Source: Juglans regia
Lineage: Eukaryota; Streptophyta; Magnoliopsida; Fagales; Juglandaceae
Assembly: GCF_001411555.2 (NCBI RefSeq)
Contig: NC_049912.1
Coordinates: 26,235,722 to 26,299,721 of the forward strand
Direction of reading: 5' to 3'
DNA length: 64,000 nt
Shown: positions 10,801-19,900 of the stretch, piece by piece
Position numbering within the stretch: the first letter of the stretch is position 1
Layout of the letters: every line of letters begins with the position of its first letter
Notes under the pieces: model-generated
Seen by the model: only the letters and a program-made list of their open reading frames with translations
Databases searched by the model: none
What the model was told of the DNA's origin: nothing
Position numbers and translations under genes: made by a program

Positions 10801-13800
10801 CTTTTTCTGTAAAGGGGTACAAATTACTCAATCTTGACACCTATCACATTTTCATTTCCCGTAATGTAATCTTTCATGAAACACTCTTCCCTTTTAAAAC
10901 CCCCTCCCTTCTCCCCACAACAGATATTCTTCCTACTCCTACCTTATCACCTAATTTTTCTTTACCTGATCCAGATTCCACATGCACGACTTTGCCACCT
11001 CCAGAAACTCTTCCCCCTGAATCACACCAACACTCACCTCATCACGAAATTCCAACAGCACCCTCCCCACCTCCACTTCCACCACTTCGAAGATCCACAC
11101 GCATACGTAAAAATCCTATCCATCTCAATAACTACATTTGCCCCTCTCTACCCGTTCCATCTACTTTACAAACAATGGATTCTTCTCATTTGCAGGTGAC
11201 TCATGTTCCTAGTGATCCTTCTTCCTCATTGTCTGCGGCAGCACCATGTGCACCTGGTAAAGCTTTCCCCCTATCTTCCACTCTCTCTTTTTACAAGTTA
11301 TCTCCCTCTTATTTTTCCTTTGCCTCTGCCATTTCATCTTCCATTGAACCTTCTACATATGGTGAAGCTCTTAAAAATCCTAAATGGTGTGAGGCTATGA
11401 GATCTGAAATAGATGCACTTGAACTCAACAATACTTGGTCTCTAACTGAATTGCCAACTGGAAAACGTGCTATTGGTTGCAAATGGATATTCAAAATCAA
11501 ATATCATTCTAATGGTAGCATCGAGCGCTACAAGGCGTGCTTAGTCGCCAAAGGTTTTACTCAACAAGAAGGGCTCGATTACACCGAAACCTTCTCACCC
11601 GTGGCAAAATTAGCTACTGTCCGAACATTATTAGCTGCTGCATCCATCCAAGGCTGGTACCTCAAGCAATTTGATGTTCAAAACGCCTTTCTTCACGGCG
11701 ATTTAAATGAAGAAATATTCATGCGCAAACCTCCTGGCTTCTCAAAGGGATCGTCCTCCCAAGTCTGCCGTCTCAACAAGAGTATTTACGGCCTCAAACA
11801 AGCCTCAAGACAATGGTACCAGAAATTTTCTAATGCTCTACTTCTCTTTGGTTTTCAGCAGTCCAAAGCCGACTACAGTCTTTTTACTCAACTCAAAGAT
11901 GGCTCATTCACTGCCCTTCTTATCTATGTCGACGATATTATCGTCGCCAGCTCTCATATGACTTCTATTGAAATACTTCAACAATTTCTCAAAGATCATT
12001 TCAGAATTAAATCTCTCGGCAATCTCCGTTACTTCCTTGGCATTGAAGTTGCCCGCTCCTCCAAAGGAATTTCCATCTGCCAGCGTAAGTATGCACTCGA
12101 TATCCTAGCTGATGCTGGTACACTCGGTTCTCGACCTCTCAAACTGCCAATGGATCAGAACCTCAAACTTCACAAAGATGAGGGTGACCCTCTTTCGGAT
12201 CCACTTCCCTATCGGCGCTTAGTTGGTAGACTTCTCTACCTCACTATCACTCGGCCCGATCTCTGCTATTCAGTCCAGCACTTGAGCCAATTCATGACAG
12301 CCCCCACGACGACACATCTACATGCTGCTCATCAAGTTTTACGGTACATTAAAAATGCTCCTGGGCAAGGTCTTCTTTTCTCTTCCAGTTCTTCACTTAA
12401 TCTTCGTGCATACTCAGACTCGGATTGGGCATCTTGCCCAGACTCGCGTCGCTCAGTTACGGGATTTTGTATCTTACTTGGCCAATCACTCATTTCCTGG
12501 CGCTCAAAGAAACAGGCAGTCGTCTCTCGATCCTCTGCTGAAGCCGAGTATAGGGCCATGGCAACAACTTCATGTGAATTACAGTGGTTATCTTATATCC
12601 TTCATGATTTGCGTCTATCTATCTCACTTCCAATAGATTTATACTGTGACAATCAAGCCGCACTCCATATTGCCAAGAATCCAGTTTTTCACGAGCGCAC
12701 CAAACACATCGAAATGGATTGCCATCTCATCCGCGACAAAATACAAGCTGGTTTCTTGCGGACATGTTTTATTCGATCTTCTTCTCAGCTTGCGGATGCT
12801 TTCACAAAAGCACTTCCTTCTTCACAATTTATTTTTTTGCTATCCAAGATGGGAATAGAAAATATCTATTCTCCATCTTGCGGGGGGATGTTACGGAATG
12901 ATACAGCAGCTGCCTTGCCAAAACGTCTCAGCTGAAGCACTACCAAACGCTTCCAACAAGATGCAACAGAATTCACAACAAACTCCCAGCAAATAATCAT
13001 GTTATCTGTATATTTGTTTTTAGGGCTAGTTCAGTATTTTTACCGTATATAATTCTTTCTATAAATAGTATACTGTACAGCTTAGAAATGAGTGTGAAAT
13101 ATATGCAGTTTGAAGTTTTTCTTCCCTTCAATACTCTGTTTCTGCCTTCTTCGCATTTAGCTAAACAACTATCCGGCCTCATCCTTCCTAATTCTGTTTT
13201 TGTGTCTGGTATTGGAAGTCGTGGTTGATTTAGGTCAGTTTGTGTAATTTTGTTTTAATCGGGGTAGGAGTAATTGGATGATGGGCATAAGTGTACTAGG
13301 TGGAAAAATGCACACGCTTGCGGCAACAAATGCACGGTGATCTGTTTGATGCGCTGTCTAGAACCACTAGAGTTGCAGGGAAGTGTGAAGGATTACTCCA
13401 CTAGTTTGGTTTGCCTTGCTGGTGCGGGGGAAGTTGATGGTGGGTTCTCCATTGCCACCACTTAGCCTTACAGCCTTTTGATATAAATTAAGCACATTAG
13501 AAAAAAGTGCCACTGCCATAATCTTTTACTCCATTGGATTGTGCATTGATCCATGAGGGTTGCTAGTTCTAGTTCTGGTTCTGCTTTTTTGTTTCGGGGG
13601 GAAGGGGGGAGGGGATTTTGAGTAATTTTGTCGTTTTTCCCCTATAATATGAAGGGATATATTATTCTATTCATCTAGTTGTTTTGTGTTTTATAGGAAT
13701 CATTTCCTTCAGTAAAAAACATTCTTCTTCTAGACTCAGAAGGGAAGCGTGTAGCAGTCAAGTATTACTCAGATGATTGGCCAACAAATAGTTCAAAGTT

Positions 13801-14048
13801 AGCTTTTGAAAAATCTGTTTTTACCAAGACTTTTAAGTCTAATGCTCGGGCAGAAGGTATGCTGCAATATATATCTTTTATCTAATTTTTCAGATTGCAA
13901 CATGGTTTATACTTTATACTCTTATAAGGGTCTGAAGGGTGGCAAGTTTTGTCGAGGATGTGTGGTGCCATATCCTTGGTGCTATACATTCATCAACAAA
14001 TCTCTTGATGTCACACAGCAAACCTCTCCTTGTTAATGGGATATAAAG

Positions 14049-14079
<31 letters not shown>

Positions 14080-16181
14080 GACATAAACTGCTTGATATTT
14101 TGTCAAACTGGGAACTATGTTCTTAAGCATAATTAGCAAGCAGCTTTAATCTTTTAACTAAATTGCTTCCTTTTATATATTTGAGAGAAAAAAAAATAGT
14201 GCCTCATATCAATTTACAACCAGAACATCAGTGCATACTTGTAAATCCATGCTTGCCATGCTATATTGAGACCTTGAACAAGTTCAGTCATCACACGGCT
14301 GCAATATATACTTCTTTTCTAGAAGACCCACGTCACGTTTTATTCCCAAGATTTTGTTTGTTGTCATGCATCTCAAAAATCATCCTCATTGAATTGAATA
14401 CCCAATTAGTCGAGTTTGTCTGCTCTACATAGTACACATTCATTTGGTCAATTGCTTACTATATCCTTAAAACTGTAAAATTGAGCACCATCATTGATCT
14501 CATACATATATTTTTCCCTTTGAACAGTTTGGAGGCAAAGGTTGTAAGTTAATAACTTTTTCTATTTAGTAAACTTGGCTAAGTGCTGATTAGCATTTTT
14601 CCCGTTGAACATGAAAACATCCCTAACTTTCAAGGGCATTCTATTCTATTGCTTGCATTACTTTCTCTATGATTTTTGTGTGCTAACAACAGTTACCCTT
14701 ATATGACTGCCACTTAGAAATGTGTACGGGCTTTGGCATCTTACTGCTAATTGCACCAAGTTTTGAGATTAATTAGATTTTCATCTCTTTCATCAGCATC
14801 AAGAGGTTAGTAAAGCCAAAAACATGTGCCTTTTGGTTATAATAGCGATATTCTATCATGGCTTTCATCAATTTTGCTTGACCAGAAATGTTTCCTCGAG
14901 CTGGCACTACACAAAAACAAAATATTATAATTCCACTGGATGTTATGTCTTGAGACCTGAATATACTGCTACATTATTATCTGCAGCGGAGATATCTATG
15001 TTCGAGAACAACATTGTTATTTACAAGTTTGTGCAGGACCTGCACTTCTTTGTGACTGGAGGTGATGATGAAAATGAACTCATCTTAGCCACAGTTCTTC
15101 AGGGATTCTTTGATGCAGTTGCTCTTCTCTTGAGGTACTGTTTGTTATATATTTTACATCTGTTTCTTGATTATGGTAAAGCACTTTATTGACTTGCTTC
15201 TGTTTCATGATTTCTTGCATGTTCTTGTTTTAGGAACAATGTTGACAAAATGGAGGCACTTGAGAACTTGGATCTCATTCTCTTATGCCTTGATGAGATT
15301 GTTGATGGAGGGTATTTAACACACTTCTTGTATTGCACAGTCAGTATACACACACACTTAATCCTTCTCTGCATGTTCATTATTCTGACCAGCCAAAATT
15401 TATTTGAGATCAGTACTGCTAAAATCAAATAATGAATGTAAGATCGGTCTGATGGATCAAATGGACATGAGTAGCAGATAGGAATAGACTGTATACTTCC
15501 AAATTGGACCATTATTCTCTTTTGAGTTAAAGTACCGTCCATGGAACCCATAACATCCATCACCATTCTCCCTTCTCTATGGAGGATTGTAGCTGCAAGT
15601 TTGTTTCCCTGGCTTCATGATAGGTTTATTACAGAACTAATCACCACCATATTTTTACGATCAGTGAAGGTGTTATTTATTAAGGTAACTTTTATCTATT
15701 TGGCAGGATAATACTTGAAACAGATGCCAGTGTCATTGCAGGAAAAGTGGCGACCCATAGCATGGAAGCTGACGCACCATTGTCTGAGCAAGTAATGCAA
15801 TTATCTATCTTTCTGTTGGTTGTTCCCCCCACTTGTAAACAAATTAGTTGATCTTAAACCTATTCAATTATACGAAATAGGAGAGATCTTGATAGATTTT
15901 TAGGTGATATTACCGAAGTTCCAAATTTTAAATTCTTACTTATATCAGATGCCTAATCATTGTCATCCCACTGACACCAACTCCATTTTTTCACTTTGTT
16001 TTTTGGGGGTACAAACAAAGGATGGAAAAACAGCCAACTGCTTGCCTTTGTCCTTTTAGGTTTCTAGAATCTAATTCGTATCTTTCCTAATATTTTCTTC
16101 TTCTTAATGTTAATATGGCAGACTATAACTCAAGCATGGGCCACGGCACGTGAACATTTGACAAGAACCCTGCTCAAATGA
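7859..16181 (+). CDS. Coatomer subunit zeta (COPI coat), complete, 6 exons
   Basis: This is the zeta subunit of the COPI coat, a small AP-sigma-like longin-fold protein of the heptameric coatomer on Golgi-derived vesicles. Exons: 7859-7867, 13697-13856, 14987-15134, 15234-15311, 15707-15791 and 16122-16181. All have GT-AG borders and join in frame to give 179 aa. The first exon encodes only Met-Ala-Leu before GTAAGT. The protein then reads [86 protein letters not shown] and ends [12 protein letters not shown]. These are signature stretches of plant zeta-COP, and the length matches the family. Intron 1 is 5.8 kb because Copia element 2 lies within it, in the same orientation; the coding sequence is untouched. 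A MITE-like element lies just upstream. Confidence 0.95.
8378..8413. repeat. Left copy of the 36 bp direct repeat flanking Copia element 2
   Basis: This 36-base block (TTTTTGTGTCTGGTATTG ... GATTTA) directly precedes the 5' LTR. It recurs exactly at 13197-13232, directly after the 3' LTR. A preceding G (8377 and 13196) also matches, but in the right copy that G belongs to the LTR. Copia integrase normally makes a 5 bp duplication. Confidence 0.95.
8414..8724 (+). repeat. 5' LTR of Copia element 2 (311 bp)
   Basis: Starts TGTTACGGAATGATACAGC and ends TTCTGACA, giving the canonical TG...CA ends, directly before the PBS. It is identical to the 3' LTR over 308 bp except at one base (ATCATGGTATC here, ATCATGTTATC there). 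Confidence 0.95.
8725..8736 (+). other. Primer-binding site of Copia element 2
   Basis: TGGTATCAGAGC follows the LTR end without a gap and is complementary to the 3' end of initiator Met-tRNA. Confidence 0.9.
8744..9907 (+). CDS. Copia element 2 gag
   Basis: This 387-residue ORF encodes a Copia gag. The N-terminal part has the RNA-binding and capsid-like domain ([59 protein letters not shown]). Near residues 265-305 it has two successive CCHC knuckles, [16 protein letters not shown] and [20 protein letters not shown]. The start ATG at 8744 follows shortly after the PBS. It ends in a stop at 9905-9907, about where a protease domain would be expected to begin; the pol frame resumes one frame over. 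Gag itself looks intact, so this copy could supply capsid protein. Confidence 0.9.
   Translation: MATIDPPPPPLTKYTNLADPTNPYRLETSDNPGTVLVTELLTAKNFSTWSRSIHRALRAKNKIGFLNGTLTKPSDPHNPLFELWERCNDMVVSWLQNSISLPLRSSVAFVDDAHLIWTELQERFSPQNGPRIYELKKTLATLTQDEDSVNTYYGKLKSLWDELCVYDPLPVCSCGSTKFLTDRYQRDCVIQFLMGLRDSFNNVRDQIMLIDPLPPVNKVFSYIQQQERHRLFTSSAPSTDSIALASRKIFSTPSPHSSRKDKPYCTHCRITGHTLANCFKSGNATAPICTHCEMTGHTIERCYKLHGYPPNHKFHKSRANATSLGTSAEVSSESSMTLTKEQYQDLIALLHSKDSSPSANHIQTVIPSQSNSCSAAGPFTLDNDWEG
9909..12935 (+). CDS. Copia element 2 pol, lacking protease
   Basis: This 1008-residue ORF begins almost at GAG-pre-integrase ([18 protein letters not shown]). Integrase follows, with Asp codons at 10230 and 10419 and Glu at 10518. 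Then come reverse transcriptase ([24 protein letters not shown] at 11925-11936) and RNase H ([38 protein letters not shown]). No Asp-Thr/Ser-Gly protease motif exists between the second gag zinc knuckle and the pre-integrase domain, in this frame or at the end of the gag frame. A protease-spanning deletion with a frame change seems to have removed it. The 3' end runs into the 3' LTR. Without protease in cis this copy should not mature its own particles. Confidence 0.88.
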   Translation: MEHRLFQLMHEPVSPQALTNTLSQNFHSQNSFSGFVQPTDNVHDLWHYRLGHPSHDRMKLLSDSLVLKQINTKQILPCLVCPLAKQPRSPFTSSTHTTDSCFQLIHCDLWGPHSIVAHDGSRFFLTIVDDYSRCTWVYLLKNKSDARSCLKSFCHLVENQFNTRIKILRSDNGPEFSLTDFYSDHGIIHQKSCVETPQQNGLVERKHRHILQVARALRFQSKIPLQFWSDCILTATYLINRIPTPLLKNKSPHELLFHKPPSYSHLRVFGCLAFASTLLQNRHKFDPRSQRYVFLGYPFSVKGYKLLNLDTYHIFISRNVIFHETLFPFKTPSLLPTTDILPTPTLSPNFSLPDPDSTCTTLPPPETLPPESHQHSPHHEIPTAPSPPPLPPLRRSTRIRKNPIHLNNYICPSLPVPSTLQTMDSSHLQVTHVPSDPSSSLSAAAPCAPGKAFPLSSTLSFYKLSPSYFSFASAISSSIEPSTYGEALKNPKWCEAMRSEIDALELNNTWSLTELPTGKRAIGCKWIFKIKYHSNGSIERYKACLVAKGFTQQEGLDYTETFSPVAKLATVRTLLAAASIQGWYLKQFDVQNAFLHGDLNEEIFMRKPPGFSKGSSSQVCRLNKSIYGLKQASRQWYQKFSNALLLFGFQQSKADYSLFTQLKDGSFTALLIYVDDIIVASSHMTSIEILQQFLKDHFRIKSLGNLRYFLGIEVARSSKGISICQRKYALDILADAGTLGSRPLKLPMDQNLKLHKDEGDPLSDPLPYRRLVGRLLYLTITRPDLCYSVQHLSQFMTAPTTTHLHAAHQVLRYIKNAPGQGLLFSSSSSLNLRAYSDSDWASCPDSRRSVTGFCILLGQSLISWRSKKQAVVSRSSAEAEYRAMATTSCELQWLSYILHDLRLSISLPIDLYCDNQAALHIAKNPVFHERTKHIEMDCHLIRDKIQAGFLRTCFIRSSSQLADAFTKALPSSQFIFLLSKMGIENIYSPSCGGMLRNDTAAALPKRLS
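12889..13196 (+). repeat. 3' LTR of Copia element 2 (308 bp, missing terminal ACA)
   Basis: Begins TGTTACGGAATG after the purine tract and ends ATTCTG, where the 5' LTR continues with ACA. The next base starts the second copy of the 36 bp flank. Confidence 0.95.
13197..13232. repeat. Right copy of the 36 bp direct repeat flanking Copia element 2
   Basis: Exact match to 8378-8413. Beyond it, native intron sequence continues (GGTCAGTTTGTG). Confidence 0.95.
14053..14080. repeat. (AT)n microsatellite in coatomer zeta intron 2
   Basis: Uninterrupted alternating TA/AT run of about 28 bases in the intron between exons 2 and 3. Confidence 0.9.
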
Positions 16182-16578
16182 TTTATGCCGCCGACACCAC
16201 AGAGGATTTGTCAGATTGAGTTGGATTCTTTTGGTTATTGAAATTTCAGCTTCTGCAGCTGCGAAATTTCCTTCTTTTTCCTTTAATGTCTGTATCACTC
16301 CTTTATTACTATATGCTTGCTTGCTTGCTTGCTTAAATAAATAAATAAATAAAGCTGATAGGGGCGACAAGAATAGGTGCAATTGGAGGGGCTCTATTTT
16401 TGTCCCACTATCTTCTCTTTTCCTTCAATAATATCAGTTGTTTCTTGTAGACTGTGTCGTGATCTAACAAAATAAATAATTATTCCATTTCCTGCCAGCC
16501 AAACACCTTTAATTCCTTTCTTTGTCGAGAAAGCGTGTGAGATGTTTTCTACTTTCTACTTTATGCAGCATTCACGTT

Positions 16579-16754
16579 AAGGAAACGTTTAGGTTTAAAG
16601 ATGATTTGAGATGAGTTGAGATAAATTATGAATAATAATAAGATGAGTTATAAATAGTAGTGAGATTTGTAAGTTAAAGTTGCTGAATAGTAATGAATAG
16701 TAGTGAGATGAGTTGAGATGAGCTTAGATGAGCTGAGAATCCAAACATCTCCTA
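16579..16754. repeat. GTTTGG/GAGATGAG-family MITE, copy C1
   Basis: Left end AAACGTTTAGGTTTAAAGATG and right end, reverse complemented, GGAGATGTTTGGATTCTCAG form imperfect inverted termini. The interior is rich in GATGAGTTGAGATGAG and GAATAGTAGTGAGAT, the same words found at 46804-46935 in reverse orientation. It lies about 400 bp downstream of the coatomer zeta stop codon. Confidence 0.6.
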
Positions 16755-16909
16755 AGTCTCGGTTTTGGATTGGAAGATAAGATGATATGAGATGGTATAA
16801 TTTTAAATAAAAATTAAAAATAAAAATTAAATTATTTATTATATTTTATATGATAATTTAAAAAAATTATAACAAGGAAGTAAATGTTTTTATACCAAAA
16901 CAGGTCCTA
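16755..16909. repeat. GTTTTGG-family MITE, copy C2, adjacent to C1
   Basis: Starts with CTCGGTTTTGGATTGG and ends with ATACCAAAACAGGTCC, whose reverse complement matches the start. The interior is AT-rich and contains GATGATATGAGATGG. It abuts copy C1 with essentially no spacer. Confidence 0.55.
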
Positions 16910-19900
16910 ATTGTGTGCGCGTCATGTCACGCGTATATTCGCACCTTTGCCGCATTTTTGGATCCCCTTCTGGAATGTCAGAAGCGGTTCGCACGAATGG
17001 AAAATTGAAAACCCAGGGTCCGAGTCAAACCGTGGAGGCGCGTGCTTCCACGACTCTTCGTAGAAGCCGACATGTTTGCGTTTGCGTATTTCGTCTGCCG
17101 TTCGTGTCTTTTGAAGATTTTTCAACTTTAGAAAGAAAGAAGATTCCTCGTAAAAAATAAAATTAAATAAATAAATACAATCACACTTTATCTATTCATA
17201 TTTTCACTAAATTATCAAATTAAAATACATTATTATTTATTCGTTTTAACTGATCATTAGACGGATAAAAAGTAAATGAAGTTATATAATCTTAAAAATA
17301 AATTAATTATAAAATGTTTGAAGATAAAAAAAATATATATATTAATAATTTAAAGGGATAAAATGTAATTTAGGGGAAAAAGACTGCACTGCAGTATATT
17401 TTATTATTTATGAGTATCGGTAGGCAGAAGCTACATGCATGTTGCCTTAACGTGTTATCTAGAACAGAACCCCAAGACCAACCTTTTTTTTTTTAATATT
17501 TTTTTTTATCAATTTCTGGTCAAAGAATAAAAATATAATAATGAGAGTGGACAGTTTTGAATGAATTTACAGGATTTCCCACTATAAAATAGAAAAATAT
17601 CATTTGGAAAGTCCTAAATCTTATTCAAATCTATTTGCATGTATTTTCAAAGACGTATGTATGATTCAGGGAGAGATTCAAATATAAGACTATAATGAAG
17701 AAGCAAGGAAAAGGAAGAACAATTTATTATTTAATATAATTTGTCAATGGTGTTCTAGATGAACAAAATAAATGTTGATGGTGGTACCAATTCATTATTA
17801 TTATTTTTTTTACCAATGTGAAACCCTCTCACTAATGGACTAAAAAGTTAGGTTTAAACAACATATCTTGATAAATAATGTTTTAATAAGAGTGGTGCTA
17901 CTCTGTCGCCTCTACGTGCCCACTCTGCGTGTCGCTTTCTATTTCAAATATTTTTTAAACATATTTAAATATTTTTAAAAAATAAAAAAATATCAATATA
18001 CTAATAGTCACTTCCTTAACTATTAAAGAAAAAAAATTAAATATATGAACTGTCAAACTGAATGATTAAAATGAGGAGTTGTACTGGCATTATTTACAAT
18101 CTCGAAACTCAAAAAATTAATTAGAAAACCCTACTCTAAAAGTTTTTGTAAGAATACTTTTTTGGGTATTTCCTATCTCTTTTTTTTTTTTTTTTAAAAA
18201 TAATAAATAAATAAATGACATTTAAAAAAAAATTGTTGATTTTATTGTGAAGACAGAATTTGCAATTCAATTTATTGATTTTTTTAAAATAATATTCAAC
18301 TAAAGAGTAAACATGGTCCAGGTCTTTTAATATTTTTAATACGAGCCGTTAATTTTAAAAATTTCATTTTTGGTTGGCGGGGGCGGGGGTTTGGTTGAAT
18401 AATTAAATTGGAAGGCAATAAATTTACAAAGACTTTTATGAAATCTTGAACTCTGCGTTGATTGACATATATCGACAAAATAATAAATTAAATTAAATAA
18501 CAAATCTAGTGTTTTTCTAGTAAAAATAAAAATAAAAGAATTCCTTTTTTTTTTTTTTAAATGTTTGTAAATAGAGATTCACTCATATCTTTCTATAAAA
18601 GGTGAAATTGAGTTTTTATTTAAGCATAATATTATCTTTTGAATATTTATTTTTAAAAAATATCAACAGCAGTAAAAATCAGACTGATCACAAAATGAAA
18701 TAATATGCTGATAGAGCTCTAAATGCATTAATTGATTTATGAGCTAATGATTGATATTAGGATATTTCCGCACGTATTCGATTATGAATGTAAGTTTCTC
18801 TAATGAATAAATGAATGATGATAATTTTTCTTAAAAAAAAAAAAAAAAATTGTGGAATTTTAGTGCAGGTATCTAAATCGTGCAATACCATATAATATCC
18901 AATTAGGATGCCAACAAAATATGAAAAATCAAACCGCGTTTCACAGCCAGAAGAAAAGGAAAACAAAAAAAGAAAAGAAAATATTGTCACGTAATAAGAA
19001 ATATCAGACGAGTTTGAAACGCGTTTATTGGGCAAATCGCGTTTACATTGGTTGAAAAAATAACGATTATTAATAGAAAAAATAACCTAATATTATGTAC
19101 CAGGTAATTTACAAGTCAATCAAATCCTAATAATATTTCCAACACCGATGATGTCCCCCAGAAAACAATTACCAGACACCAATGTTAACATTTTCCAAAC
19201 ATTTTCCTTGAAATTCTGTCGTCAGTTTTATTATTTTGCTTTTATTTTGCCTCATGTCTCTTATAATCTTAGGGAAATGATGCATCACCGATAATGCATC
19301 CTGACAAAAGCTACCAATATATATATATATTTTTTTTTTGTTACTTAATTGTTAAGGAATTGTTTTTAAATGAGTTTTTGAATTTTTTTCTTTTTTTTTT
19401 TAAATGTTTAAGGGAATTTTAAGAAATGCTTGAAAAAAATTATAAAATTAAAAAAAAAAATACATTTTACACTTTTCGATAGAAATCCTCGACACCACTT
19501 CCGGTGGCCCTAGCAATACTCATAATCTTAGGGGGTAACATAGGAAAGACCTATGCGATTATATTTAAGATTTATATCTCTATTTTTTATTTTTATAACA
19601 AAAAATATTCCTTTATGGGATTATAAAATCAACAACTTGACCCTCTATTTTTATTTATTTATTATAAACAGAGAATATACCGATTGAACTACAAATCAAT
19701 TGACTGTTAAATACAGTTTTAATATGTGTAAATTTTGTCGATTCATTTTAAAAAAAATATGAGATTCACTGTTAAATATTTAATTTTTTTGTATAAAAAT
19801 TATATTTAAGTATTTATTTTTTAAAGAAATGCACGAAAATTACAATACTATATACTCGTGAAAGTGATGGTGTTCATTAAAAATACGTTTTACAATTATG

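Larger units (their letters stand above)
8414..13196 (+). mobile_element. Ty1/Copia LTR retrotransposon 2, in coatomer zeta intron 1
   Basis: Complete structure: 5' LTR 8414-8724, PBS, gag, pol, polypurine tract (TTGCGGGGGGA, ending at 12888) and 3' LTR 12889-13196. It lies in the sense orientation inside the first intron of the coatomer zeta gene. Three things are unusual. It is flanked by an exact 36 bp direct repeat, not 5 bp. Its 3' LTR lacks the terminal ACA. It has no protease. One LTR difference in 308 bp marks it as very recent. Confidence 0.95.

Noticed and set aside
8414..13196. Interpreting the two Copia LTR pairs as copies of one family
   Set aside because: Apart from short shared motifs (PBS, purine tract) the LTRs differ in length and sequence, and the gag and integrase sequences are distinct.
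16915..17160. 81-codon plus-strand frame in a GC-richer patch
   Set aside because: Open on both strands with many Arg and Cys codons, no known motif, and no exon neighbours. Possibly a remnant, but not supportable as a gene.
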